In this document: in pieces, positions 54,434 through 62,583 of the stretch
Layout of the letters: the number at the start of each line of letters is the position of its first letter
How positions within the stretch are numbered: the first letter of the stretch is position 1
From: an uncultured Rhodobacterales bacterium
GTDB lineage: Bacteria; Pseudomonadota; Alphaproteobacteria; Rhodobacterales; Rhodobacteraceae
Length of the DNA stretch: 64,000 nucleotides
Direction: 5' to 3'
NCBI GenBank assembly: GCA_903873585.1
Contig: CAIQOV010000026.1
Span: forward strand, 1-64,000
The notes under the pieces: generated by a model
Told to the model about the DNA's origin: nothing
The model's input: only the letters and a program-made list of their open reading frames with translations
Database searches by the model: none
Position numbers and translations under genes: made by a program

Positions 54434-55216
54434 ATGCAGACGATGGACCAAGCCTATCAAAACGGCGCTTATATCGCGGGGGCAGAGGCCTATCCGCCCC
54501 GCTGGGCAGCCGCAGCACAAGCCTTTCGCAACAGCCTAGGCGCGCGGGCTGTGGTGGATCAGCCCTATGGCCCCGAACCCCGCCAGTGCTTTGATCTGTT
54601 TTACCCCCAAGCCCAACCCAAGGGCCTGCTCGTTTTCATCCACGGTGGCTATTGGCTGGCCTTTGGGCGGGAAACTTGGTCGCATCTTGCGGCAGGTGCT
54701 TTGGCCCACGGTTGGGCTTGTGCGATGCCGTCATACACCTTGGCCCCCCAAGCCCGCATCGCGCAGATGACGGATGAGGTGGCGCAATCCATTCGCGCCG
54801 CTTGCGCCATGGTCGCTGGCCCCGTGGTCGTGACAGGCCACTCCGCAGGCGGCCATCTTGCCGCCCGCATGGGCTGCGCTGATCAAGCGCTGCCCCAAGT
54901 GCGCCGCGTGGTTCCCATCTCGCCCTTGGCCGAGCTTGACCCGCTTTTACAGACCGCGATGAACACTGATCTGCGGCTAGATGCCGACGAGGTCGCCCAA
55001 GAAAGCCCCGCCCGCCTGCCCCTGCGTGCGGGCTGCTCCGCCCATATCTGGGTTGGCGGTAATGAACGCCCCGCTTTCCTTTGGCAAGCCCGCACCCTGT
55101 CCGAGGCTTGGGGCTGCGATTGGACAGTCGCCCCGAACCTTCACCATTTCAACGTGATCGACGGCCTATCAGACCCGCGCTCCGCCCTGATGACGGCCTG
55201 TTTAAGCGGGTTCTAA
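54434..55216 (+). CDS. Alpha/beta hydrolase, arylformamidase-like
   Basis: 260 residues; ATG 54434 follows a purine-rich GGGGGAAG. It has the oxyanion motif HGGYW (FIHGGYWLAFGRETWSHLAAG), matching the HGGxW of kynurenine formamidase, and the nucleophile elbow GHSAGGHLAARM. A His near the C-terminus (NLHHFNVIDG) completes the triad. It probably hydrolyses formyl-kynurenine or a related amide/ester; no kyn genes are adjacent. Divergent from gabD. Confidence 0.8.
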   Translation: MQTMDQAYQNGAYIAGAEAYPPRWAAAAQAFRNSLGARAVVDQPYGPEPRQCFDLFYPQAQPKGLLVFIHGGYWLAFGRETWSHLAAGALAHGWACAMPSYTLAPQARIAQMTDEVAQSIRAACAMVAGPVVVTGHSAGGHLAARMGCADQALPQVRRVVPISPLAELDPLLQTAMNTDLRLDADEVAQESPARLPLRAGCSAHIWVGGNERPAFLWQARTLSEAWGCDWTVAPNLHHFNVIDGLSDPRSALMTACLSGF

Positions 55217-55246
55217 ACTCCCTTCGTCTTGCCCAACGCCTCAGTC

Positions 55247-56452
55247 TTACGCCAGTGTCGCGCGCTGCCAGCCGTCTTCCATCGCAACGCGGTCACAACC
55301 TGCAAAGCTGGCCAAGCGGTGCAATTCGGCTTCAAGCCGCTGCACACGGCCAGCGGTGAGCGTGACGCCTGCTTCGGGCCAAAAGGCGCGCAGGCGTAGG
55401 GTGGATTGGTCGCGAAAGGCTTTGGCATCCAAGCGGCCAATCAGGCGGCTGCCTTCCAGCGCGGGGAAGACGTAATAGCCGTATTGGCGCTTGGCTTCGG
55501 GCACGAAAACCTCGATCCGGTAGCGAAAGCCAAACAGAAACTCGGCCCTGTCGCGGTCACGCAGGGCGGGGTCAAAGGGGGAAAGGATGCGCACGCGCTG
55601 GGGTGGCGGTTCGGGGGCATTCTGTGCCGTTTGCATCACTTCAGGGCGGGCAAGGCTGCGCTTGCGGCTGCCATCTGCGCCTTCGATATCTATCGCGGCA
55701 ACTTCGCCGCGTTGCAAAGCGCCTTGCGCCCAGGTTTTGGCTTCTTGCGGCGTGATCAGATTCCAAAAGGCGCGCAGTTCGGATGGGTCGGCAAAGCCTT
55801 GGCGATCAAGGGCGGATTGGCAGGCCCAGTCGATCATCTGGTCGCGGTCACCCAAGGGCGCGCGGTGGGCTTCGGGGATGACCCGATGCGCCAGATCGTA
55901 CACCTTGCGAAACCCCTCGCGCCGCGTGATGGCAAGGTGCCCTGTGCGCCACAGCCACTCTAGCGCGGTTTTAGAGGGGTGCCAGTCCCACCAACCGCCA
56001 GAACCGCGCGCCTCTCCCTCACCCACATCGGCGGTGGTTAGGGGGCCTTCGGCTGTGATGCGGTGCAGGATTTCGTCAAACAAAGCCTCATATCCCGGGC
56101 GGAACCATTTCGCCCAATTGGCGGACAAGCGCACTTCATCGCTGGCAAAGCGGTGGTGCCAATGGCCGTGAAAGGCCACGGGCAGGATGGCGGCGTCATG
56201 GGTCCAATGCTCCCACAAGGTGCGGTCTTGTTCGATCAGGCGGTGCAGGTCTGCAGGCTGATAGCTTTGCCGCCGCGACCATAAGATCATGTGATGCGCG
56301 CGTTCGACGGTGTTGATGCTATCAACCTGCACAAAGCCCAAACGGTCAACCAAGGCGGCCAAAGCTTGGCCAGAGGCGGGGCCGGTGGGCGGCTCTGCCA
56401 AGGCGTGGCGGTGCAAAAACAGGCGGCGGGCTTGGGCGTTGGGCAGGATCAT
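55247..56452 (-). CDS. YcaQ/AlkX-like winged-helix DNA glycosylase
   Basis: 401 residues of the HTH_42 (DUF1006) family. The Q-x-D motif needed for DNA interstrand-crosslink unhooking in YcaQ is present near the N-terminus (GFVQVDSINTVERAHH, Q37/D39 region). The WEHWTHDAAILPVAFHGHWHHRF segment and the C-terminal wHTH tract (LSPFDPALRDRDRAEFLFGFRYRIEVFVPEAKRQYGYYVFP) are both typical. It excises bulky or crosslinked bases. Confidence 0.88.
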   Translation of the reverse strand: MILPNAQARRLFLHRHALAEPPTGPASGQALAALVDRLGFVQVDSINTVERAHHMILWSRRQSYQPADLHRLIEQDRTLWEHWTHDAAILPVAFHGHWHHRFASDEVRLSANWAKWFRPGYEALFDEILHRITAEGPLTTADVGEGEARGSGGWWDWHPSKTALEWLWRTGHLAITRREGFRKVYDLAHRVIPEAHRAPLGDRDQMIDWACQSALDRQGFADPSELRAFWNLITPQEAKTWAQGALQRGEVAAIDIEGADGSRKRSLARPEVMQTAQNAPEPPPQRVRILSPFDPALRDRDRAEFLFGFRYRIEVFVPEAKRQYGYYVFPALEGSRLIGRLDAKAFRDQSTLRLRAFWPEAGVTLTAGRVQRLEAELHRLASFAGCDRVAMEDGWQRATLA

Positions 56453-56520
56453 GCGGATAGGCTAGCAGCGGCGATGCGATGCGCCAAGTCTGCCCTGTCG
56501 TGATCTTGGATCGGGCGTTG

Positions 56521-56550
56521 GTTTATGGATATTTGGGCAAGTATGAAACG
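56521..56550. repeat. Degraded relative of the argJ-downstream element
   Basis: GGATATTTGGGCAAGTATGAA resembles the complement of the 28021 element (GAGTATTTGTGCCAAGATGAA), with shared TATTTG, GC, AAG and ATGAA blocks. It lies at the 3' side of the desaturase gene, as the first copy lies at the 3' side of argJ. Confidence 0.4.
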
Positions 56551-56552
56551 GG

Positions 56553-57590
56553 TCAGGTCGGCCCATACAGGCGGGCCATCTGGCGAAAGCTAAGAAGGCG
56601 CTGGGTCTTTTCATCCCACAGCTTCAGCTTCACGCAAGACAGGCTTTGCCGGATCGTAAGTTTTTGCGCCTGTGCTAGGGCGGGCTGGTCGGCCAGCACT
56701 TCGGGCAGGCGGTAAAACGGGATGCGGCTGTACAGGTGATGCACGTGGTGAATGCCGATGTTGCCCGTCAGCCATTGCAAGGCGCGTGGCAGTTTGTAGT
56801 GCGACGACCCTTCCAGCGCTGCATCGTGCAGCTGCCAGTCGGGGTCTGAGGCCCAATGGGTTTGTTCGAACTGGTGCTGCACATAAAACAGCCACACCCC
56901 GATGGTTGCCCCGATCACCGAGGTGGGAATATAGATCAACAACAGCGGCATCAGCCCATCCAGCCACAGAATCAGGCTGACGATCATCACGATGAACGCA
57001 TTGGTGCCCATCGCCGAAATCCAATAGCGCCAGCCCGATGCCATCAGGCCAACGGGCAGGCGGTTTTGCACGATGAACAGATAGCTTGGCCCCAGCACGA
57101 ACAGCACGACGGGGTGGCGATACAGCCGATACATCAACCGCCCCCAGCGGCTGCGCGCGCGGTATTCATCGACCGTCAGCGTCAGCACATCGCCGATGCC
57201 ACGGTGGTCTAGATGGCCGTGATGCGCGTGGTGGATGGCATGGGTGCGCCGCCACACGTCATAGGGCGTCAGGGTCAAAACCCCCAAGGCGCGGCCCAGC
57301 CAATCAGACGCGGTGCGGTTGGCGAAGTATGACGCATGGCCCAGATCGTGCTGGATGATGAAGATGCGCACCAAGAATCCGCCGTTCACCACCGCAATCG
57401 CCAGCGCCAGCCAAGCCGACACATCCAGCGCCGCCCAAGCCAGCGCCCACAGCAACACAAACGGCACCAGCGTCACGGCCAGTTCAAACACACTGCGCCA
57501 CGTCGAAGGCTCGCGGTAGCGCGCCAGTTTCACAACCCAAGCGCGGGCAGAGTCTTGCCGCGACTGCGCGATGTTAGTGTCAGGGTGCAT
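56553..57590 (-). CDS. Membrane fatty acid desaturase
   Basis: 345 residues with paired transmembrane hairpins and the three histidine boxes HDLGH (near 81), HAIHH (near 117) and HHVHH (near 279). It resembles acyl-lipid omega/delta desaturases. Electron donor and double-bond position cannot be read. It introduces cis double bonds in membrane lipids, commonly in cold response. The product ends close to a repeat-like element at 56521. Confidence 0.85.
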   Translation of the reverse strand: MHPDTNIAQSRQDSARAWVVKLARYREPSTWRSVFELAVTLVPFVLLWALAWAALDVSAWLALAIAVVNGGFLVRIFIIQHDLGHASYFANRTASDWLGRALGVLTLTPYDVWRRTHAIHHAHHGHLDHRGIGDVLTLTVDEYRARSRWGRLMYRLYRHPVVLFVLGPSYLFIVQNRLPVGLMASGWRYWISAMGTNAFIVMIVSLILWLDGLMPLLLIYIPTSVIGATIGVWLFYVQHQFEQTHWASDPDWQLHDAALEGSSHYKLPRALQWLTGNIGIHHVHHLYSRIPFYRLPEVLADQPALAQAQKLTIRQSLSCVKLKLWDEKTQRLLSFRQMARLYGPT

Positions 57591-57710
57591 TCAAAAGCCT
57601 ATGAGATAGGCCACAGGGACGGCAGATCGCAAGGTGCAGCTTCCGCTGTAAGGAACCGAGGCTTGCCCGGACTTATCCGCTTGTGAACCCTTTGGCTGGC
57701 GCGCGAAAGC

Positions 57711-57770
57711 CTATTCGGCGGCGGGGGCGCCCTTGAGCGCGGATTTGCGCTGTTTGGGGGGTGATGGACG
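57711..57770 (-). pseudogene. Possible displaced C-terminal tail (of rlmN)
   Basis: An open minus-strand fragment bounded upstream by TGA (57773-57771) reads PSPPKQRKSALKGAPAAE then TAG. It has good alphaproteobacterial codon use and the basic/Ala-rich look of RlmN C-termini, whereas the rlmN gene upstream ends abruptly in GTLK after KSATEKVRR. It lies just past the stop of the AT-rich P-loop gene. This suggests that gene was inserted inside the rlmN 3' end. The assignment is inference and the fragment is short. The remaining 57591-57710 shows no gene. Confidence 0.35.
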
Positions 57771-57782
57771 TCAGCGATGACG

Positions 57783-58307
57783 CTATTCAAGACCAATATG
57801 CATTTTCACATCCGCAGACACTTGGTTCGGTGGGGTGCCCTGATTGTTACGATAAACCCAATGATCTTTCACATTTTGAAATGTCGTACCTGCCTGCCGT
57901 GCGATCGCCGGTTGGCTGTCCGCGGACAGATAGACAGTGTGTGTGACCTGATGGCCAAATCCAACAGCGTTGATTACTTTTGCGTATTCCGCGATTCTTG
58001 GAAGCTTGGTTAACGAAACACAAAGTATCGCGCGGGTGCAAGCGTGGTTGTTTTGATAGCCATCAAGTATCGATTTCAAACATTCGGGCGCAATCTTCAC
58101 TACTTCATTTATCGAAGAGTGCAGGCATAGAGTTCGCTCACTAGCATACTCTCCAATTTGACCTGTTGCCCAATTCAGATCAGCAATGTTCTTAACTGCC
58201 CAAGTCGGATTGGCGTGTCCGTTGTAACCATTATAAAGCTCACTCAGGTGACGCACGAGTGTCGACTTACCAGCGTCGCTCTCTCCAACAATCAAAACAA
58301 TTTCCAA
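57783..58307 (-). CDS. AT-rich P-loop NTPase-like protein
   Basis: 174 residues. TTG 58307 is chosen because GGAGG lies 8 nt upstream; TTG 58316 touches that site. Walker A is at the N-terminus (LIVGESDAGKSTLVRHLSEL). Later there are CVSLTKLPRIAEYAKVI and possible acidic Walker-B-like segments. It is shorter than most kinases; a small nucleotide-binding protein is likely. Its base composition is clearly lower in GC than rlmN and the desaturase. It sits 27 bp after the rlmN stop on the same strand. Function unknown; lateral acquisition is likely. Confidence 0.65.
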   Translation of the reverse strand: MEIVLIVGESDAGKSTLVRHLSELYNGYNGHANPTWAVKNIADLNWATGQIGEYASERTLCLHSSINEVVKIAPECLKSILDGYQNNHACTRAILCVSLTKLPRIAEYAKVINAVGFGHQVTHTVYLSADSQPAIARQAGTTFQNVKDHWVYRNNQGTPPNQVSADVKMHIGLE

Positions 58308-58334
58308 AAGAATCAACCTCCGTGTCGAATAACA

Positions 58335-59495
58335 TCACTTTAGTGTACCCCTCCTAACCTTTTCCGTAGCCGATTTCAACTGCCCGCAGGCGGCCATGAT
58401 GTCTTCTCCGCGCGGGGTGCGGATGGGGGAGGCGTAGCCTGCGTTGTGGATAATGTCGGCGAAAGCGTGAATTCGGTTGCCGGACGACCGCTTATAGGGC
58501 GCGCCGGGCCATTCGTTGAAGGGGATCAAGTTCACCTTGGCCGGAATGCCTTGCAGCAGGTCAACCAAGCGGTGGGCGTCTTCTTTGGTGTCATTTACCC
58601 CGTCCAGCATCACATATTCAAAGGTGATGCGTTCAGAGTTTGACAGGCCGGGATAGGCGCGCAGGGCATCAAGCAGGGTGGCGATGTTCCACTTTTTGTT
58701 GATCGGCACCAGTTTGTCGCGCACGTCGTCAGTGGTGGCGTGGAACGACACGGCCAACAGGCAGCCAATCTCGGTCGCGGTGCGGGCAATTTCGGGCACC
58801 ACGCCGCTGGTTGACAGGGTGATCCGGCGGCGGCCTAAGCCTATGCCTTCGTCATCCATCACGATCTTCATCGCGTCGCGCACGTTGTCAAAGTTATACA
58901 GCGGCTCGCCCATGCCCATCAGCACCACGTTCGACACAAGGCGCACGTCGGGCTTGGGTTGGCCCTTAACCGGCCATTCACCCAGATCATCGCGCGCCAG
59001 CATGACTTGGCCCACAATCTCGGACGCGGTCAGATTGCGCACCAGTTTTTGCGTGCCGGTGTGGCAAAAGCTACAGGTCAGCGTGCAACCGACTTGCGAG
59101 GAAATGCACAAGGTGCCGCGATCGGTTTCGGGAATATAGACCACCTCAACCTCGTGCCCGCCTTGGATGCGCACCAGATATTTGCGCGTTCCGTCGGTTG
59201 AGATTTGGCGGGTGACGACCTCGGGCAGCTCAAGGCAGAAATTCTCGGCCAGAAGGATGCGGTAGTCTTTGGCAAGATTGCTCATCGCCATGAAATCGCG
59301 CAGGCCCCAGTAATAGACCCATTGCCACACTTGGCCCACGCGCATTTTGGCCTGTGCCTCGGGCGTGCCTGCGGCGATGAGCGCGCTGCGCAGCTCGTCA
59401 CGGGTTAGGCCGATGATGTTGGTTTTGCCCCCTTCGGCCAGCTTGCGCGGCAGGGTCAAAACGTCTTGGGTGATCGGGGCTGTGGCAGGGGTCAT
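58335..59495 (-). CDS. rlmN: Dual-specificity 23S rRNA/tRNA methyltransferase RlmN
   Basis: 386 residues. Radical-SAM motif C-x3-C-x2-C in [13 protein letters not shown], the SAM-binding [11 protein letters not shown] segment, and the second cysteine in the C-terminal [15 protein letters not shown] segment (methylates A2503 of 23S rRNA and A37 of some tRNAs). Homologues I recall continue after this point with a basic tail of about 15 residues; here the frame ends in GTLK. An AT-rich gene follows directly, with a tail-like fragment beyond it. Confidence 0.93.
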   Translation of the reverse strand: MTPATAPITQDVLTLPRKLAEGGKTNIIGLTRDELRSALIAAGTPEAQAKMRVGQVWQWVYYWGLRDFMAMSNLAKDYRILLAENFCLELPEVVTRQISTDGTRKYLVRIQGGHEVEVVYIPETDRGTLCISSQVGCTLTCSFCHTGTQKLVRNLTASEIVGQVMLARDDLGEWPVKGQPKPDVRLVSNVVLMGMGEPLYNFDNVRDAMKIVMDDEGIGLGRRRITLSTSGVVPEIARTATEIGCLLAVSFHATTDDVRDKLVPINKKWNIATLLDALRAYPGLSNSERITFEYVMLDGVNDTKEDAHRLVDLLQGIPAKVNLIPFNEWPGAPYKRSSGNRIHAFADIIHNAGYASPIRTPRGEDIMAACGQLKSATEKVRRGTLK

Positions 59496-59608
59496 GCAGG
59501 CATCTCGCGGGTTGATCGCGCCGTATAGCGGGCTTGACGGCGAAGCGCCACCGCGTGTTTAGCAGGCCAGCGCGGAAATGGCGCGGCCCAACCTTGGCCG
59601 CGCGGGGG

Positions 59609-60148
59609 TTATTGGCACCTGCTTTGGGCGTCGGTGATCGCGGCGGTAAAGCCCGACAGGCTGAAGGTGTCTTGGGTTTGGGTGCCCTTGGCGGAATGGG
59701 CGGTCAAGGTCGCCTCGGCCCCTTTTTGCATCGCTGCCAGCAGCTTGGCATCGTCGTCAGCGCTTGCGGCCCAAGCGTATTCGCCTTCGGTTTTCAACGC
59801 AAAGCTTTCCCCGTCGATCACCAATTCCACGGTAGAGCCTGCGGCAAAAGGATAACCGCCAGCAAAAGACGTCTCGCCGCCGACTTGTTTGGGGCGGAAG
59901 GTCACGAACAGCAAGATGTCGCTGCGCTTGACCGACACTTCTTTGCCATCGCGGGTGTTGACCGTCTTTTTCGGTTTGGACACGCCCCAGCATTCTTTCG
60001 GCGTGCCCTCGGCGAACACCGACCACGCGGTTTTTGTGACAGCCTGATTGCCAGAGGTCGTTTGCGCCAAACTGGGCACAGCAAAGGCGGCGCATGCCAA
60101 GAAGGCCATTCCAAGACCCAGCACGCCACGCTTCGTCTGATTTGTCAT
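59609..60148 (-). CDS. Invasion-associated locus B (IalB) family protein
   Basis: 179 residues from ATG 60148 (GGAGG at 8 nt). The signal peptide is cleaved near SLA-Q (about 29). The IalB-like domain (WSVFAEGTPKECWGVSKPKKTVNTRDGKEVSVKRSDILLFVTFRP...GYPFAAGSTVELVIDG) ends with a Cys. Periplasmic. In Bartonella the homologue supports erythrocyte entry, but alphaproteobacterial paralogues in free-living species have unknown roles. It lies upstream of rlmN on the same strand. Confidence 0.85.
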   Translation of the reverse strand: MTNQTKRGVLGLGMAFLACAAFAVPSLAQTTSGNQAVTKTAWSVFAEGTPKECWGVSKPKKTVNTRDGKEVSVKRSDILLFVTFRPKQVGGETSFAGGYPFAAGSTVELVIDGESFALKTEGEYAWAASADDDAKLLAAMQKGAEATLTAHSAKGTQTQDTFSLSGFTAAITDAQSRCQ

Positions 60149-60315
60149 CGTGTCAGCCTCCAAAAGTCGTCAACCGCACCCGTGCCTTTTTCAACGGCTT
60201 TTTGTATGGTGTGGGGTAGGATCACCTTGTAACGAACCTTTAACCGATAACAGGACTTTTGCGAAAGCCCCATGGGCAGTTTTTCGCCAAGTCTAGATGG
60301 AAGAGCAGGAAGAAG

Positions 60316-61314
60316 ATGAAGCGACAGGCAATCACCATGGTGGAAACGTGGCGCGGCGGGCTTTTGGAAAGCTATCACGCAGGCCATGCCGTGATTTGCG
60401 ACGAGAAGGGCGCGATTGTCGAGGCTTGGGGCAATCCCGATCAGGTGATCTTCCCGCGATCCTCCTGCAAGATGATCCAAGCCCTGCCCTTGGTGGAAAG
60501 TGGCGCCGCCGATGCCGTTGGCCTGACACAGGCGCAGTTGGCCTTTGCCTGCGCCAGCCACCATGGCCAAGCATTGCACGTTAAGATGGCGGGATCGTGG
60601 CTGGAAGGGTTGGGGATGGGCGAGGCTGACTTGCGCTGCGGGTCGCATGAGCCTTCTGACCGCGTCGAACGCGACCGTCTGATCCGCGCGGGGGAACGGC
60701 CCTGCCAGTATCACACCAACTGCTCGGGCAAGCATTGCGGCTTTCTAACGATGAACCGGCATATCAAAGGCCATGCGGACTATGTCGAACACGACCACCC
60801 GTTGCAGGTGATGATCAAAGCCGCGTTTGAAGAAACCACGGGCGAGGATAGCGCGGGCTGGGGGGTAGACGGCTGTTCTGCGCCCAACTTCGCCACGTCA
60901 GTTCACGGGCTTGCGCGGGCGATGGGGCGGTTTGCGGGGGCTACAGGTGCGGGGGATCGGCGCGATAAGGCGATGCACCGCTTGACCCGCGCCATGGCGC
61001 AGTTTCCCGAACTGGTGGCGGGCGACACGGGCACTGACACCGAACTGATGCGCGCGATGGATGGCAAGGTGACGATCAAGGGCGGGGCAGAGGCCGTGCA
61101 TATCGCGATTCTCCCCCAGATGAAGCGCGGCATTGCGATCAAGATCGTCGATGGCGGCTATCGTGCTTCGGATGCCGTGATGACCGCTTTGCTGGTGCGC
61201 CTTGGCGCTTTGGATGCAAACCACCCCTATGCCAAGAAGCGTCTGAATGCGGTGCAAACGAACTGGCGCGGCAAAGAGACGGGGATCGTGGCCTTGGCCG
61301 AGGGGTTTTTGTAA
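60316..61314 (+). CDS. Asparaginase II (AnsA/ReAV-like)
   Basis: 332 residues from ATG 60316 (AGGAAG upstream). It belongs to the asparaginase_II family, unrelated to E. coli AnsB. The residues reported for Rhizobium etli ReAV can be aligned: S49-x2-K52 in PRSSCKMIQ, S81 in ASHHG, C136-x2-K139 in NCSGKHCG, and C187 in GVDGCSAPNFA. It hydrolyses L-asparagine. Single gene, cytoplasmic (no signal peptide). Confidence 0.88.
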   Translation: MKRQAITMVETWRGGLLESYHAGHAVICDEKGAIVEAWGNPDQVIFPRSSCKMIQALPLVESGAADAVGLTQAQLAFACASHHGQALHVKMAGSWLEGLGMGEADLRCGSHEPSDRVERDRLIRAGERPCQYHTNCSGKHCGFLTMNRHIKGHADYVEHDHPLQVMIKAAFEETTGEDSAGWGVDGCSAPNFATSVHGLARAMGRFAGATGAGDRRDKAMHRLTRAMAQFPELVAGDTGTDTELMRAMDGKVTIKGGAEAVHIAILPQMKRGIAIKIVDGGYRASDAVMTALLVRLGALDANHPYAKKRLNAVQTNWRGKETGIVALAEGFL

Positions 61315-61426
61315 CGCCTTACAGCAAAGCGCCGCGCTGCCTTGGCGTTGGAGGATGAGGGTTTGGGCCAATTTGAATGGGCAAGCTGGCGCTTGATTTG
61401 TGAAGGTTCTGCGATAGACTTGTAAC

Positions 61427-61774
61427 ATGACCCAGTTGGTGCCCACCCCTTTTCAGCCGCCCGAACGCCCGCCAGAACAGGTGTGCTTTGATCGGCGCGA
61501 ATTTGGGGTGATCTTTTCGCTATATGGCCGGATGGTCGCGGCGGGAGAGTGGCGCGATTACGGGCTTTCCACGTTGCGCGAGATGGCGGTGTTTTCGATC
61601 TTCCGGCGCACGGCGGAAATGCCGCTGTACCGCGTGGAAAAGCGCCCTGCGATGCGGGCCAAGCAGGGGATGTTTGCCGTGGTCGCGATGGACGGGCGCA
61701 TTTTGCGCCGCGGCCATGATTTGGCCCAAGTGCTGCGCGTGCTAGAGCCGAAGGCCGTGCGCTTGGTCGATTAA
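61427..61774 (+). CDS. DUF2794 family protein
   Basis: 115 residues. The pattern VCFDRREFGVIFSLYGRMVAAGEWRDYGL...FSIFRRTAEMPLYRVEKRPAMRAKQGMFAVVAMDGRILRRGHDLAQVLRVLEPK is characteristic of DUF2794, conserved in alphaproteobacteria; function unknown. Small and soluble. It shares TTAA as stop codon with the convergent NlpC/P60 gene. Confidence 0.9.
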   Translation: MTQLVPTPFQPPERPPEQVCFDRREFGVIFSLYGRMVAAGEWRDYGLSTLREMAVFSIFRRTAEMPLYRVEKRPAMRAKQGMFAVVAMDGRILRRGHDLAQVLRVLEPKAVRLVD

Positions 61775-62583
61775 AGGCGGCGGTGGCTGCGCAGGGGCGC
61801 GCCCTCGGCCTGTTCGATGCGGTGGATTGCCTGAGAAATGCCTTCGTAGGCCACTGACATCGTGTGCCCGTTGGCGTGGATCAGGCGCTGGCTGTCGACC
61901 GCCAAGGCGATGTGGCCCTTCCAGAACAACAGATCACCGCGCTGGAATTCGCCTTGCACCACGGTGCCTGCCGCCTCTTGCAGGTCAGAATCGGCGGGCA
62001 GGGCGATGCCACAGGCGTGATAGGCGATTTGGGCAAGGCCCGAGCAGTCAATGCCAGCCCGCGAATTGCCGCCCCAAAGATAGGGGCTATGCAGGAACAA
62101 TTCCGCCACGGCGACCGGATCGGTCAGATGGGTGCCCAAGGGCAGCAGGTGGTTGGCGGGGATAAAGCCCTGCGGGGTTTGGGCGTAAGCCCCGACCTGA
62201 TCCAGCACCGAAACCCGCGCGCCCATGGGCAGCGCGCTTAGGTTTTGCGAACTGGCCTTGGGCTGCGCGTAAAGGTGCGTGCCGGTTGAGGCGACCCAGT
62301 GCGTGACGGGGGGGCCTTGTTCCAGAACCGCTTCGGGCAACCAACCGCAGTAACCGTCTTTGGCGGCAAAGCCGAAGGCATGGCCTTGATCGCGGTCGAT
62401 GACGGTAAAATCCTCGCCCAGCCAAAGCTGGCGTTCACGCGCGCCGTGGGGGCTGCGCAGCAGGTCAACCAAGGGGGCGGCGACTTGCCAGATTTCGCCA
62501 GCGGTGAAGGCGGGCGCATCGACTTGGCCTTGCAGCGAGGTATGGGCGATGCGGGCTGTGGCGGGGGTTAGGCGGCGGTCCAT
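61771..62583 (-). CDS. NlpC/P60 family cell-wall peptidase with SH3-like domains
   Basis: 270 residues. Bacterial SH3-like region (about 30-145), then an NlpC/P60 domain with Cys in NSRAGIDCSGLAQIAYHACG (near 180), His in LLFWKGHIALAV and a third polar residue in LIHANGH. It cleaves D-gamma-glutamyl-diamino acid bonds in peptidoglycan peptides or related dipeptides. No signal peptide is seen, so it may act in the cytoplasm on recycled peptides. It starts right at the stop of the aminopeptidase gene, implying coupled translation. Confidence 0.85.
   Translation of the reverse strand: MDRRLTPATARIAHTSLQGQVDAPAFTAGEIWQVAAPLVDLLRSPHGARERQLWLGEDFTVIDRDQGHAFGFAAKDGYCGWLPEAVLEQGPPVTHWVASTGTHLYAQPKASSQNLSALPMGARVSVLDQVGAYAQTPQGFIPANHLLPLGTHLTDPVAVAELFLHSPYLWGGNSRAGIDCSGLAQIAYHACGIALPADSDLQEAAGTVVQGEFQRGDLLFWKGHIALAVDSQRLIHANGHTMSVAYEGISQAIHRIEQAEGAPLRSHRRL

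Noticed and set aside
57599-57796. 65-codon minus-strand frame between the desaturase gene and the P-loop gene
   Set aside because: It is in a different frame from the tail-like fragment, has no ribosome site, and is low-complexity in composition.
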